Shown here in pieces: positions 21,422 to 29,468 of a DNA stretch of 64,000 nt. The notes under the pieces were generated by a model. That model was given only the letters and a program-made list of their open reading frames with translations. It searched no databases and was not told the origin of the DNA. Each line of letters opens with the position of its first letter. Positions within the stretch are counted from its first letter, which is position 1. The stretch covers positions 1-64,000 of the forward strand of contig NZ_JAIYCP010000008.1 in assembly GCF_027487935.1 (NCBI RefSeq). Reading direction: 5' to 3'. The DNA comes from Brevundimonas sp. Its GTDB lineage: Bacteria > Pseudomonadota > Alphaproteobacteria > Caulobacterales > Caulobacteraceae. The translations under genes and the position numbers were made by a program.

Positions 21422-21449
21422 AAACGCCCGACCTTTCGGCCGGGCGTTT
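21422..21449 (-). terminator. intrinsic terminator after rpmG
   Basis: Read on the minus strand, AAACGCCCG and CGGGCGTTT form a stem that extends to about 12 bp around a GAAA tetraloop and ends in TTTT followed by GCTTT. It begins 25 bases after the rpmG stop codon. Confidence 0.85.
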
Positions 21450-21473
21450 CAAAAAACGGTCAGGAGCGAGATC

Positions 21474-21641
21474 CTACTTGATCTTGCCTTCCTTGAACTC
21501 GACGTGCTTGCGAACGACCGGGTCGTACTTCTTGACGACCATCTTCTCGGTCATGGTCCGGGCGTTCTTCTTGGTCACATAGAAGAAGCCGGTGTCAGCG
21601 GACGAGTTCAGGCGGATCTTGATTGAAGCCGGCTTGGCCAT
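21474..21641 (-). CDS. rpmG: 50S ribosomal protein L33
   Basis: A 55-residue protein translated from ATG 21641 to TAG 21474: [20 protein letters not shown], then [20 protein letters not shown] and [15 protein letters not shown]. This is the Proteobacterial L33 sequence pattern. It belongs to the large ribosomal subunit near the E site. The zinc-binding cysteines found in some L33 paralogues are absent, which is the C-minus form. Monocistronic on the minus strand with its own terminator. Confidence 0.96.
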   Translation of the reverse strand: MAKPASIKIRLNSSADTGFFYVTKKNARTMTEKMVVKKYDPVVRKHVEFKEGKIK

Positions 21642-21722
21642 CGGAATTACCTTTGCGACGGCGAAAGCCGCTGAAATGAGAGGCGCGGAACATACTCAGG
21701 CGCGCTCCAAAGTCAACGCCGG

Positions 21723-22121
21723 TCAGACAGGCCGCCATTCCATGACCGGGCGAACCGTTGCGCAGGCGGGGGATCCGTCCCTGGCTCGCCCCGGCAGATG
21801 CACTTCCAGCAGGGCACCCGGAACCAAGAGCGCCGCCGGAATCGTGTGGATGTCGACCTTGGCGCGCCGGCTCCAGGCGCTGGCGTGATCGCCTGCCGAG
21901 GTGCCGATGCGGATATAGACAAAGCGTCGCCGCGGTCCTTCCCGACGGACGAAGGGTCCCGTCATGCGACCGTCCGGATGCAGGGTAACAGGCAGTTCGA
22001 AGGCGAGCGGTCCGTCGCCCGCTGTGCAGGGCTCGAACGGCATATCGTCCTTCTGCAGGCTGTAGCGCACGCCCGGGACGGGGTCGTCGATGATGAGGCG
22101 AAGCGTCACGGTTGCGACCAT
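21723..22121 (-). CDS. DUF5990 family protein
   Basis: A 132-residue beta-rich protein. LRLIIDDPVPGVRYSLQKDD, the central LAFELPVTLHPDGRMTGPFV and RRFVYIRIGTSAGDHASAWS, then RRAKVDIHTIPAALL match the pattern I know for DUF5990, a family of unknown function in Proteobacteria and Actinobacteria. No signal peptide. It stands alone on the minus strand between rpmG and a divergent lipoprotein gene. Confidence 0.78.
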   Translation of the reverse strand: MVATVTLRLIIDDPVPGVRYSLQKDDMPFEPCTAGDGPLAFELPVTLHPDGRMTGPFVRREGPRRRFVYIRIGTSAGDHASAWSRRAKVDIHTIPAALLVPGALLEVHLPGRARDGSPACATVRPVMEWRPV

Positions 22122-22166
22122 GGCGGCACATTAGGCGAGGCCGGGACTTCGGGCTAGGCTCTGCCC

Positions 22167-22736
22167 ATGAAACCCATTGCCGCTCTCGCCGCCGCCGTTC
22201 TTGCCCTGTCCGCCTGTGCCACCGTCCCGGCACCGGCACCGCAACAGGACGCCTTCATGGCCAATCTCAACGCCCTGTGCGGCCAACGCTTCCTCGGCCG
22301 GGTTGTGACGACCGACGCCGCCGATGCCGATTTCGCCGCCGCGCGCCTGGTCATGCATGTGCGCGACTGCTCGGCCGACGAGGTTCGCATTCCTTTCTGG
22401 GTCGGGGAGGACAGGTCGCGCACCTGGGTCATCAGCCGCAATGAGGACGGCGGGCTGACGCTGAAGCACGACCACCGCGACCCGCAGGGAAATCCCGACG
22501 GCCTGCACTGGTATGGCGGCGACACGACCTCGGCCGGGACGGCGAACCGTCAGACGTTCCCGGTCGATGATTTCTCGATCGAACTGTTCAACGCCGGAAA
22601 CGCCTCGGTCTCGACCACGAACGTCTGGGCCGTCGAGGTGCATCCGGGTCGGCTCTACGCCTATGAGCTTCGCCGTCCGAACCGATATCTGCGGGTTGAG
22701 TTCGACCTGACCCGGCCGCTCACTCAGGCGGAGTAG
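22167..22736 (+). CDS. predicted lipoprotein of unknown function
   Basis: A 189-residue protein with a type II signal sequence (MKPIAALAAAVLALSACATV, lipobox LSAC, cysteine 17). The mature part includes LNALCGQRFLGRVVTTDAAD, RLVMHVRDCSADEVRIPFWV and a region rich in aromatic residues (GLHWYGGDTTSAGTANRQTF). I do not recognise a named family, although hypothetical proteins with this layout occur in sphingomonads and Caulobacterales. Its 3' end overlaps the convergent sodC gene by 17 bases. Confidence 0.75.
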   Translation: MKPIAALAAAVLALSACATVPAPAPQQDAFMANLNALCGQRFLGRVVTTDAADADFAAARLVMHVRDCSADEVRIPFWVGEDRSRTWVISRNEDGGLTLKHDHRDPQGNPDGLHWYGGDTTSAGTANRQTFPVDDFSIELFNAGNASVSTTNVWAVEVHPGRLYAYELRRPNRYLRVEFDLTRPLTQAE

Positions 22737-23298
22737 ACCTGGCGGCGGCTTCGAACACGCCACAGGCGATGCGTGCGCCTGCACCGCCTATGGGCTGGGT
22801 TATATGGTCGTCAGCATTGGCGTGGACCAGGAAGGACAGGCCGTCGCTGTCCAGCAGATCCATGCCGTGCATCCCGAGGCCCGACCCTGCCAGATAAACC
22901 TCGGCATTGGCTGTGCCGTCGGGACCTGCCCAGATGTTCTGGAGGTCGCCGAGGTCGGGGCCACCGGCGTGATTCAGGAGGCCGTGCGGCCGGGCTTCGG
23001 CGTGGTTTACATGGGCTCCAGCGGAAGTGAACCCGGGCGTGTCGCAGCGGCCCACCGCGTGAAGGTGGACGCCGTGCCAGCCTGCGGGCCAGCCCCGGCC
23101 CTCCACCCTGAGCAAAATGCCCAATGGGCCGCGATAGGCGGTAACGATCCCCGCATCAGATCCGTCGGTCGCCTTCAGCACCGCGGTGGCCACGGGTGCC
23201 GGAGCGGGCGCGGAAGGCGGTGGCGTCTGCGCCTGTGCCGTCGTGAATGCGACGGTGAGAGGTATGGCTAGGCAAGCGAGGAAACGGCTCGGGCGCAT
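22720..23298 (-). CDS. sodC: copper/zinc superoxide dismutase
   Basis: A 192-residue periplasmic enzyme that detoxifies superoxide. It has an N-terminal signal peptide (cleavage after AQAQ near residue 24) and the metal-binding motifs WHGVHLHAVGRCD (copper HxH), SAGAHVNH, LLNHAGGPDLGD (zinc ligands) and FLVHANADDHITQP, followed by GGAGARIACGVF with the second cysteine of the conserved disulfide. The proline-rich linker after the signal (TPPPSAPAPAPVA) is common in bacterial SodC. It is divergent from gyrA. Confidence 0.95.
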   Translation of the reverse strand: MRPSRFLACLAIPLTVAFTTAQAQTPPPSAPAPAPVATAVLKATDGSDAGIVTAYRGPLGILLRVEGRGWPAGWHGVHLHAVGRCDTPGFTSAGAHVNHAEARPHGLLNHAGGPDLGDLQNIWAGPDGTANAEVYLAGSGLGMHGMDLLDSDGLSFLVHANADDHITQPIGGAGARIACGVFEAAARSTPPE

Positions 23299-23424
23299 GA
23301 TGAGATATCCTTATGTGGACAGAGGGATTCCGGGGGGGCTTTTCTTTGCCACCGACGTCCCCGGATGCTAGAAAACACGTTCGCGGATCACGTTCCGATT
23401 CCGGCCATTTAAAGCCTGATTTCC

Positions 23425-26217
23425 TTGACTGACGACAGCCATAACGACGCGCTTCCCCCGATCCCGGGCGGCGGCGGCGGCGACATCTCTACCATCACCA
23501 TCGAGGACGAGCTGAGGCGCTCGTATCTCGACTACGCCATGAGCGTGATCGTGTCCCGGGCCTTGCCGGATGCGCGCGACGGGCTGAAGCCGGTGCATCG
23601 TCGCATCCTCTACTCGATGCACGACCTGAAGATGACGCCGGATCGGGCCTATTCGAAATGTGCGCGGGTCGTGGGCGATGTGCTGGGCCGTTTTCACCCG
23701 CACGGTGACGCCTCGGTCTATATGGCCTTGGTGCGCATGGCCCAGCCCTTTTCGATGGGGCTGATGCTGGTCGACGGACAGGGCAATTTCGGCTCGGTCG
23801 ACGGCGATATGCCGGCCTCGATGCGATACACCGAGGCCCGGATGGCCCCGGCCGCTTCGGCCCTGCTGACCGATATCGACAAGGACACCGTCGATTTCCA
23901 GCCGAACTACGACGAGAAGGAACTGGAGCCCGTCGTCCTTCCGGCGCGGATCCCGAACCTGCTGGTCAATGGTGCGGGCGGCATTGCCGTCGGCATGGCC
24001 ACCAACATCCCGCCTCATAATCTGGGCGAGATCATCGATGCCTGTGTCGCCCTGCTGGACGACCCGGACATCAGCGACGACGCCCTGCTGGACATCGTTC
24101 CCGGTCCCGACTTTCCGACCGGCGGCGAGATCATGGGCCGCACGGCGCCCCGCAACGCCCTGCGCGACGGTCGCGGCTCGGTCATCGTGCGCGGCCAGGC
24201 CACCATCGAGACGATCCGCAAGGATCGCGAGGCCATCGTCGTCACCCAGCTGCCCTATCAGGTCAACAAACAGACCCTGATCGAGCGCATCGTCGAAATG
24301 GTCCGCGAAAAGCGGATCGAGGGCATCTCCGACGTCCGCGACGAATCCGACCGCGACGGCATGCGGATGGTGATCGAGCTGAAGCGCGACGCCTCGGCCG
24401 ATGTGGTGCTGAACCAGCTGTGGCGCTTCACGGCGATGCAGAGCTCGTTCGGCGTCAACATGCTGGCGTTGAACCATGGCCGTCCGGTCCAGATGGGCCT
24501 GCGCCAGCTGCTGGAAGCCTTCCTCGAGTTCCGTGAGGAAGTGGTCGTCCGCCGCATCAAATTCGAACTGGCCAAGGCCCGCGACCGCGGCCATGTGCTG
24601 GTCGGTCTCGCTGTGGCCGTGGCCAATATCGACGAGGTCATCCACATCATCCGCAGTTCGGCCGATCCGGCCGAGGCGCGCGAGCGGCTGCAGGCCAAGA
24701 GCTGGCCCGTCGGCGACATGATCGCCCTGATCGAGCTGATCGCCGACCCGCGCTCCATGCTGGTCGACGGCGACAAGCTGAACCTGACCGACGAACAGGC
24801 CCGCGCCATCCTCGGCCTGACCCTGAGCCGTCTGACCGGCCTCGGCCGCGACGACATCTTCGGGGAGGCGCGCGGCCTGGCGGACACCATCCAGGGCCAT
24901 CTGACCCTGCTCAGCGATCGCGCCAACATCCTCGCTGTGATCCGCGAGGACCTGCTGGTCGTGCGCGGGGAGTTTGCCGTGCCACGCCGGACCCTGATCG
25001 GCGAGGGCGACTATGAGCTGGAAGACGAGGACCTGATCCCGCGCGAGGACATGGTCGTCACCGTTACCCACGGCGGTTACGTCAAGCGCGTGGCCCTCAA
25101 CGCCTACCGGACCCAGCATCGCGGCGGCAAGGGCCGCTCAGGCGTGGCGATGAAGGAGGATGACGCCGTCGTCGGGGTCTTCTCGGCCTCGACCCACACG
25201 CCGGTGCTGTTCTTCGCCACCAACGGCAAGGCCTACAAGCTCAAGACCTGGCGCCTGCCGCTGGGCAATCCGCAGTCGCGCGGCAAGGCCTTCGTCAATC
25301 TGCTGCCGATCGAGCCGGGCGATTCGATCATGAACGTCCTGCCCCTGCCCGAGAACGAGGCGGAGTGGGGCAATTACGACATCATGTTCGCGACCCGCTC
25401 GGGCGACGTGCGGCGGAACAAGCTCAGCGATTTCGCGACCGTCAACCGGGCCGGCAAGATCGCCATGAAGCTGGAGGACGGTGACCACATGGTGGGGGTC
25501 GCCCTGTGCACCGCCGAGGACGACGTCATGCTGACGACCGCCCTGGGCCGCGCCATCCGCTTCAAGGCCGATGATGTCCGGGTCTTCAAGGGCCGGGATT
25601 CGACCGGCGTCCGCGGCGTTCGCCTGCAGAAGGATGACGCGGTCATCTCCATGGCCGTACTGGGCCGGGTCGATGCCACGCCGGACGAGCGCGCTGCCTA
25701 TGTCAAACACGCAACCGCCATGCGTCGGGCGACCGGCGAGAGCGAAGAGGAAGTGGTCGCCGTCGATGCCGAGGAAGACATCGCCGGTGACGCGGTCCTC
25801 AGCGTTGAGCGAATCGCGGAACTGGGCGCGGCCGAGCAATTCATCCTCACCGTCACGGAGACCGGCTTCGGCAAACGCTCCTCGGCCTATGAATACCGGC
25901 GAACGGGCCGGGGCGGGCAGGGGCTGACCGCGCATGGTCTGGGTGGCCGTGCCGGCGACCGACTGACGGCCTCTTTCCCGGTCGAGGACGGTGACGAACT
26001 CCTGCTGGTGACCTCGGGCGGCCAGATGATCCGTACCCCGGTCGACCAGGTCCGCATCGTCGGCCGGTCCAGCCAGGGCGTGACCATCTTCCGCACGGCC
26101 GACGGCGAAAAGGTCGTCTCGGTCGAGCGTCTGCCGGACAGCGGCGGAGGCGATGAGGCGGTGGTGGACGGAGACGGTGCAGGCACCGGATCTGACGCCG
26201 GGAGCGGCGAAGCCTGA
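23425..26217 (+). CDS. gyrA: DNA gyrase subunit A
   Basis: A 930-residue type IIA topoisomerase subunit that cuts and rejoins DNA during negative supercoiling. The winged-helix/tower half has [14 protein letters not shown], the catalytic tyrosine in [10 protein letters not shown], and the coiled-coil; the C-terminal beta-pinwheel has a GyrA box (HRGGKGRSG) and ends in a glycine-rich acidic tail. In the quinolone-resistance region [15 protein letters not shown], Ala96 and Met100 take the places of E. coli Ser83 and Asp87. It starts with TTG at 23425. The class IV aminotransferase gene follows 3 bases after the stop. Confidence 0.97.
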   Translation: MTDDSHNDALPPIPGGGGGDISTITIEDELRRSYLDYAMSVIVSRALPDARDGLKPVHRRILYSMHDLKMTPDRAYSKCARVVGDVLGRFHPHGDASVYMALVRMAQPFSMGLMLVDGQGNFGSVDGDMPASMRYTEARMAPAASALLTDIDKDTVDFQPNYDEKELEPVVLPARIPNLLVNGAGGIAVGMATNIPPHNLGEIIDACVALLDDPDISDDALLDIVPGPDFPTGGEIMGRTAPRNALRDGRGSVIVRGQATIETIRKDREAIVVTQLPYQVNKQTLIERIVEMVREKRIEGISDVRDESDRDGMRMVIELKRDASADVVLNQLWRFTAMQSSFGVNMLALNHGRPVQMGLRQLLEAFLEFREEVVVRRIKFELAKARDRGHVLVGLAVAVANIDEVIHIIRSSADPAEARERLQAKSWPVGDMIALIELIADPRSMLVDGDKLNLTDEQARAILGLTLSRLTGLGRDDIFGEARGLADTIQGHLTLLSDRANILAVIREDLLVVRGEFAVPRRTLIGEGDYELEDEDLIPREDMVVTVTHGGYVKRVALNAYRTQHRGGKGRSGVAMKEDDAVVGVFSASTHTPVLFFATNGKAYKLKTWRLPLGNPQSRGKAFVNLLPIEPGDSIMNVLPLPENEAEWGNYDIMFATRSGDVRRNKLSDFATVNRAGKIAMKLEDGDHMVGVALCTAEDDVMLTTALGRAIRFKADDVRVFKGRDSTGVRGVRLQKDDAVISMAVLGRVDATPDERAAYVKHATAMRRATGESEEEVVAVDAEEDIAGDAVLSVERIAELGAAEQFILTVTETGFGKRSSAYEYRRTGRGGQGLTAHGLGGRAGDRLTASFPVEDGDELLLVTSGGQMIRTPVDQVRIVGRSSQGVTIFRTADGEKVVSVERLPDSGGGDEAVVDGDGAGTGSDAGSGEA

Positions 26218-26220
26218 TTC

Positions 26221-27024
26221 ATGTCGGGTGCCGTTGAAGTCAGCATCGACGGCGCTCCGGCCACGCTCGACGACCTGACCCATGTGGCCCTGGTCAACTA
26301 CGGGGCCTACACCTCGTTTCGGGTGGAGCAGGGCGGCGTGCGCGGGCTCGACCTGCATCTGGCAAGGCTGGAGGCCGAGGCGGTCGAACTGTTCGGCGCG
26401 GCGCCGGGCGACAGCCACCTGCGTGGTCTGATGCGTAGCGCAGTGGGGGGGCGGGAGGCCTGCTGGCTGCGGGTCAGCCTGTTCGCGTCCGAAATCAGCC
26501 CAAGGACGCCGGACTGGCAAGGCGTGCCCCGGGTGATGATCGCCGTCTCGCCGCCGCCTGTGGCCCTCGCCGATACGCCGCGCCTGCAAATCCAGACCTA
26601 TGTCCGCGAGGCGGCCCATCTGAAACATGTGGCAACCTTCGGCCTGATCCGCGCCCGCCGCATGGCGCGTCTGGCCGGTTTCGACGATGCCTTGTTCGTG
26701 GATGGCGAGGGCCTGATTTCGGAAGGCAGCCTCTGGAACGTCGGCTTCGTCAGGGGCGATCAAGTGGTCTGGCCCCAGTCCCCGATGCTTGCCGGAGTGG
26801 CCCAGGCCCTTTTGCAGCGAGGGCTGGCCGATGCCGGTCTGACCGGGCGAACAGAGCCGCTCCGGGTCGCTGACCTTGCGCGGTTCGACGCGGCTTTCCT
26901 CTGCAACAGCGCAACCCCCGCCTGCGCCATTGCGGCGATTGGCGAGCACAGCTTTGCGATGAGGCCGGGTCTGATCGAACGCCTGCGGGGGGCCTGGGTC
27001 TCGAACCCGGTGCAGCCGATCTAG
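26221..27024 (+). CDS. aminotransferase class IV (PLP-dependent)
   Basis: A 267-residue protein of the fold-type IV family that includes D-amino acid transaminase, branched-chain aminotransferase and 4-amino-4-deoxychorismate lyase. Candidate PLP lysine in HLKHVATFGLIRARR, and the phosphate-binding ISEGSLWNVGFV and LCNSATPACAIAAI segments. The exact substrate cannot be read from sequence. It begins right after gyrA and precedes coaD, and may be translationally coupled to gyrA. Confidence 0.88.
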   Translation: MSGAVEVSIDGAPATLDDLTHVALVNYGAYTSFRVEQGGVRGLDLHLARLEAEAVELFGAAPGDSHLRGLMRSAVGGREACWLRVSLFASEISPRTPDWQGVPRVMIAVSPPPVALADTPRLQIQTYVREAAHLKHVATFGLIRARRMARLAGFDDALFVDGEGLISEGSLWNVGFVRGDQVVWPQSPMLAGVAQALLQRGLADAGLTGRTEPLRVADLARFDAAFLCNSATPACAIAAIGEHSFAMRPGLIERLRGAWVSNPVQPI

Positions 27025-27074
27025 GCCGGCGGTTTCGCACCTGCTAAACCACTGGAGCGACAGGGAGGAAAGCG

Positions 27075-27557
27075 ATGCGTATCGGCCTGTATCCGGGCAC
27101 GTTCGACCCCGTCACCAACGGGCATATGGACATCATCGGACGTGCGGTGAAGCTGGTCGACCGGCTGATCATCGGCGTCGCCCGCAATGATGAAAAGGGT
27201 CCGATGTTCACGACGGACCAGAGGGTTGAAATGGTCCGCGCCGAAGTCGCCCATCTGGGGTCGAAGGTTGAAGTGCGGCCGTTCTCAACCCTGTTGATGC
27301 ATTTTGCCGAGGAGATGGAGGCCGGCATCATCGTTCGGGGCCTCCGCGCCGTCGCTGACTTTGAATATGAGTTCCAGATGACGGCGATGAACCAGCGCCT
27401 CAATGCCGACATCGAGACGGTCTTTCTGATGGCCGATCCGCGGCACCAGGCCATCGCCTCGCGTCTGGTCAAGGAGATCGCCCGTCTGGACGGCGCGATC
27501 GACAGTTTCGTCAGCCCCGCCGTCGCCGAGATGGTGCGGGCCAAGGTCAAGGTCTAG
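27075..27557 (+). CDS. coaD: phosphopantetheine adenylyltransferase
   Basis: A 160-residue enzyme of the penultimate step in coenzyme A synthesis. The nucleotidyltransferase signature GLYPGTFDPVTNGHMDII contains the TxGH-type motif (TNGH), and the second motif (HQAIASRLVKEIARLDGAID) holds the ISSSLVR-like region. ADFEYEFQMTAMNQRL is also family-specific. Strong ribosome site AGGGAGGAAAG before ATG 27075. The next gene starts one base after the stop. Confidence 0.97.
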   Translation: MRIGLYPGTFDPVTNGHMDIIGRAVKLVDRLIIGVARNDEKGPMFTTDQRVEMVRAEVAHLGSKVEVRPFSTLLMHFAEEMEAGIIVRGLRAVADFEYEFQMTAMNQRLNADIETVFLMADPRHQAIASRLVKEIARLDGAIDSFVSPAVAEMVRAKVKV

Positions 27558-27558
27558 C

Positions 27559-28413
27559 ATGAACCTCAATACCATCATCGCCGGGGCGCTTTCCTTGGGG
27601 CTTCTTGCCGTGTCCGGGCCTGCCCTGGCCCAGTCGACAACCCCGGAATGGCGTACCGTCGCACCGGAAAACCTGCTGGTTATCGACACGGCCAAGGGGC
27701 GCATCCTCGTTGAGCTGGAGCCGCGGATGGCACCTCTGTCCGTGGAACGCGTTCGAACCCTGGCCGACCAGGGCTTTTATGACGGGCTGAAATTCCATCG
27801 TGTGCTGACGAATTTCATGGCCCAGACCGGTGATCCCCAGGGTACCGGAGAGGGGGGCAGCGAACTGCCCGACATTGAGGGCGAGTTCCAGTTCCGCCGG
27901 GGGCGCGATCTGGGGTTCTTCAACATTGCCACCGGCCAGGCCGGTCTGCTTGGCTTTGCAGGGTCCATGCCGGTCTTCACCCAGCCGGACGCGCAAATGA
28001 TGGTGACGGCGGATTTCAAGACGGCGGCCCAGGCTCTCTTCTGCCCGGGTGTCGTGGGCATGGCCCGGAACCAGAACCCCCACAGCGCCAACAGCCAGTT
28101 CTTCATCATGACCGGGGTCAATGAAGGTCTGAACGGCCTGTATGCGCCGTTCGGCCGGGTTCTTGCCGGGCTTGATGTGGTCCGGACGCTCAAGCCGGGC
28201 GCCGAGGCGGCCAACGGCCAGGTTGATGACCCTGATGTGATGACGCGGGCGCGCACGGCCGCCGCCCTGCCTGAGCGGCAGCGTCCGGTCGTCCGGGTCA
28301 GGCCTCCCTCCAGCCCGGCTTTCGCTGCCATGGTGGAGCAGGTGCGGGCCGAGCGTGGGGCCCGGTTCACGGTTTGCGATCTTCAGCCGATCGTCGAAGT
28401 CACAGGGGGATAA
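27559..28413 (+). CDS. exported cyclophilin-type peptidyl-prolyl isomerase (first copy)
   Basis: A 284-residue periplasmic protein with a signal peptide (MNLNTIIAGALSLGLLAVSG, AxA near residue 24). The cyclophilin domain has LVIDTAKGRILVELEPRMAP, FYDGLKFHRVLTNFMAQTGDPQGTG (split here) with the catalytic arginine and glutamine, and NPHSANSQFFIMTGVNEGLN. A C-terminal extension of ~60 residues contains a late cysteine (FTVCDL). It follows coaD and precedes a paralogue with the same layout 4 bases later. Confidence 0.93.
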   Translation: MNLNTIIAGALSLGLLAVSGPALAQSTTPEWRTVAPENLLVIDTAKGRILVELEPRMAPLSVERVRTLADQGFYDGLKFHRVLTNFMAQTGDPQGTGEGGSELPDIEGEFQFRRGRDLGFFNIATGQAGLLGFAGSMPVFTQPDAQMMVTADFKTAAQALFCPGVVGMARNQNPHSANSQFFIMTGVNEGLNGLYAPFGRVLAGLDVVRTLKPGAEAANGQVDDPDVMTRARTAAALPERQRPVVRVRPPSSPAFAAMVEQVRAERGARFTVCDLQPIVEVTGG

Positions 28414-28417
28414 TGCC

Positions 28418-29308
28418 ATGAACGCGATAGCCGGTCTGGCGGCCCTGTCCGTCCTGCTTGCGGGTCCCGCCTTGGCTCAGGACGTCGGCGGCCCGCCGCC
28501 CCCGGCGCCCCCGCCTGCGTCCCGGACGACCGCCGATATGTCGGAATGGCGGGCGGTGCCCGCTGAGAACCTGCTCGTGATCGACACCACCAGGGGGCGT
28601 ATTCTCATCGAACTGACGCCGGAGGTGGCTCCGCTGCACGTGGAGCGGATCAAGCTTCTGGCGCGCCGGGGGTTCTACGACAATGTGCCCTGGCACAGGG
28701 TCATCGACTGGTTCATGGCCCAGACCGGCGATCCGCTGGGCAATGGTGAGGGTCAGAGCCCTTTCCCGGACCTGGAAGCCGAGTTCACCTTCCGCCGCGA
28801 TCCGACCATGCCCTTCACCGTCGTGGCCGAGCCCGCCGGCGCGCGCCTGGGCTTTGTTCGCTCCCTGCCGATCCAGACCCAGCCTGACGCGGCCTTCGCC
28901 CTGACCGGCGACGGCAAGGTGCACGGCTGGGGCGTCTATTGCCCGGGCGTGGCCGGTATGGCCCGGGACGATGGCAATGATACCGCCAACAGCCAGTTCT
29001 TCCTGATGCGTCAGGCCTATCCCGCTCTGGACAAGCGTTACACGGTCTGGGGGATGACGGTGTCCGGCCTCGATGTCGTCCGAAGCCTGCGAGTCGGCGA
29101 GGGTGCCAATGGAATGGTTACAGGCGAGCCGGATCGCATGACCCGGGTCCGTGTCGCCTCCGACATCGCAGAGGCCGAACGGCCGGCGGTTCGGGTGCTG
29201 GCGACCAACTCGTCCCGCTTCAGGGCCATGGTGGACGCGTTGCGGGTTTCTCGCGGGGCTGATTTCTCGGTCTGCGACATTAACCTGCCGGTTCAGGTGA
29301 CGGGGTAA
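28418..29308 (+). CDS. exported cyclophilin-type peptidyl-prolyl isomerase (second copy, target of integration)
   Basis: A 296-residue paralogue of the preceding gene with signal peptide (MNAIAGLAALSVLLAGPALA), a proline-rich linker, and the same cyclophilin core (NLLVIDTTRGRILIELTPEV, NVPWHRVIDWFMAQTGDPLG, DDGNDTANSQFFLMRQAYP). Start at 28418 is chosen for the signal. The last 15 codons are duplicated at 43960-44007, next to ppx, so a mobile element is inserted in the 3' end of this gene and supplies its present C-terminus (INLPVQVTG in place of VTLPVEVSN). The gene thus remains full length and presumably functional. Confidence 0.93.
   Translation: MNAIAGLAALSVLLAGPALAQDVGGPPPPAPPPASRTTADMSEWRAVPAENLLVIDTTRGRILIELTPEVAPLHVERIKLLARRGFYDNVPWHRVIDWFMAQTGDPLGNGEGQSPFPDLEAEFTFRRDPTMPFTVVAEPAGARLGFVRSLPIQTQPDAAFALTGDGKVHGWGVYCPGVAGMARDDGNDTANSQFFLMRQAYPALDKRYTVWGMTVSGLDVVRSLRVGEGANGMVTGEPDRMTRVRVASDIAEAERPAVRVLATNSSRFRAMVDALRVSRGADFSVCDINLPVQVTG
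29260..29278 (+). other. left attachment core (attL)
   Basis: TGATTTCTCGGTCTGCGAC, identical to 43959-43977, lies 30 bases before the stop of the second cyclophilin gene. Downstream of the core the two copies remain similar (17 of 22 bases) but differ, so 29279-29308 are inferred to be element-borne sequence that rebuilds the reading frame. Confidence 0.85.
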
Positions 29309-29343
29309 GCCATGGATGGCGGACTAAGCTGTTCTGGCAAAAG

Positions 29344-29359
29344 AGTTTTTGCTTGACGG
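29344..29359 (+). repeat. 16-bp repeat near left element end, candidate integrase arm site
   Basis: AGTTTTTGCTTGACGG occurs here, 65 bases inside attL, and again identically and in the same orientation at 43731-43746 near attR. Variants lie at 43703-43718 and 33667-33683. No good -10 element follows the TTGACG, so a recombinase binding role is inferred over a promoter role. Confidence 0.55.
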
Positions 29360-29468
29360 ACCCTCGTAGGGCCATCCCCCGTTTTCCCGCTTAGACCCGA
29401 GTTTCCCTCCCGGCTGTAGAAGCGTTGTAGAAGCGAACGGACCCGTCTACGGCGAGTCGGAGACCCCC

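Noticed and set aside
23379..23395. Possible LexA box upstream of gyrA (two GTTC blocks)
   Set aside because: The two GTTC blocks are separated by 9 bases, not the 7 of the alphaproteobacterial SOS box, and gyrA is not a usual SOS gene.
23368..26949. Two very long minus-strand frames opposite gyrA and the aminotransferase gene
   Set aside because: Their products are histidine/aspartate-rich with no recognisable domain, as expected for antisense frames of GC-rich genes; gyrA and the aminotransferase are unmistakable.
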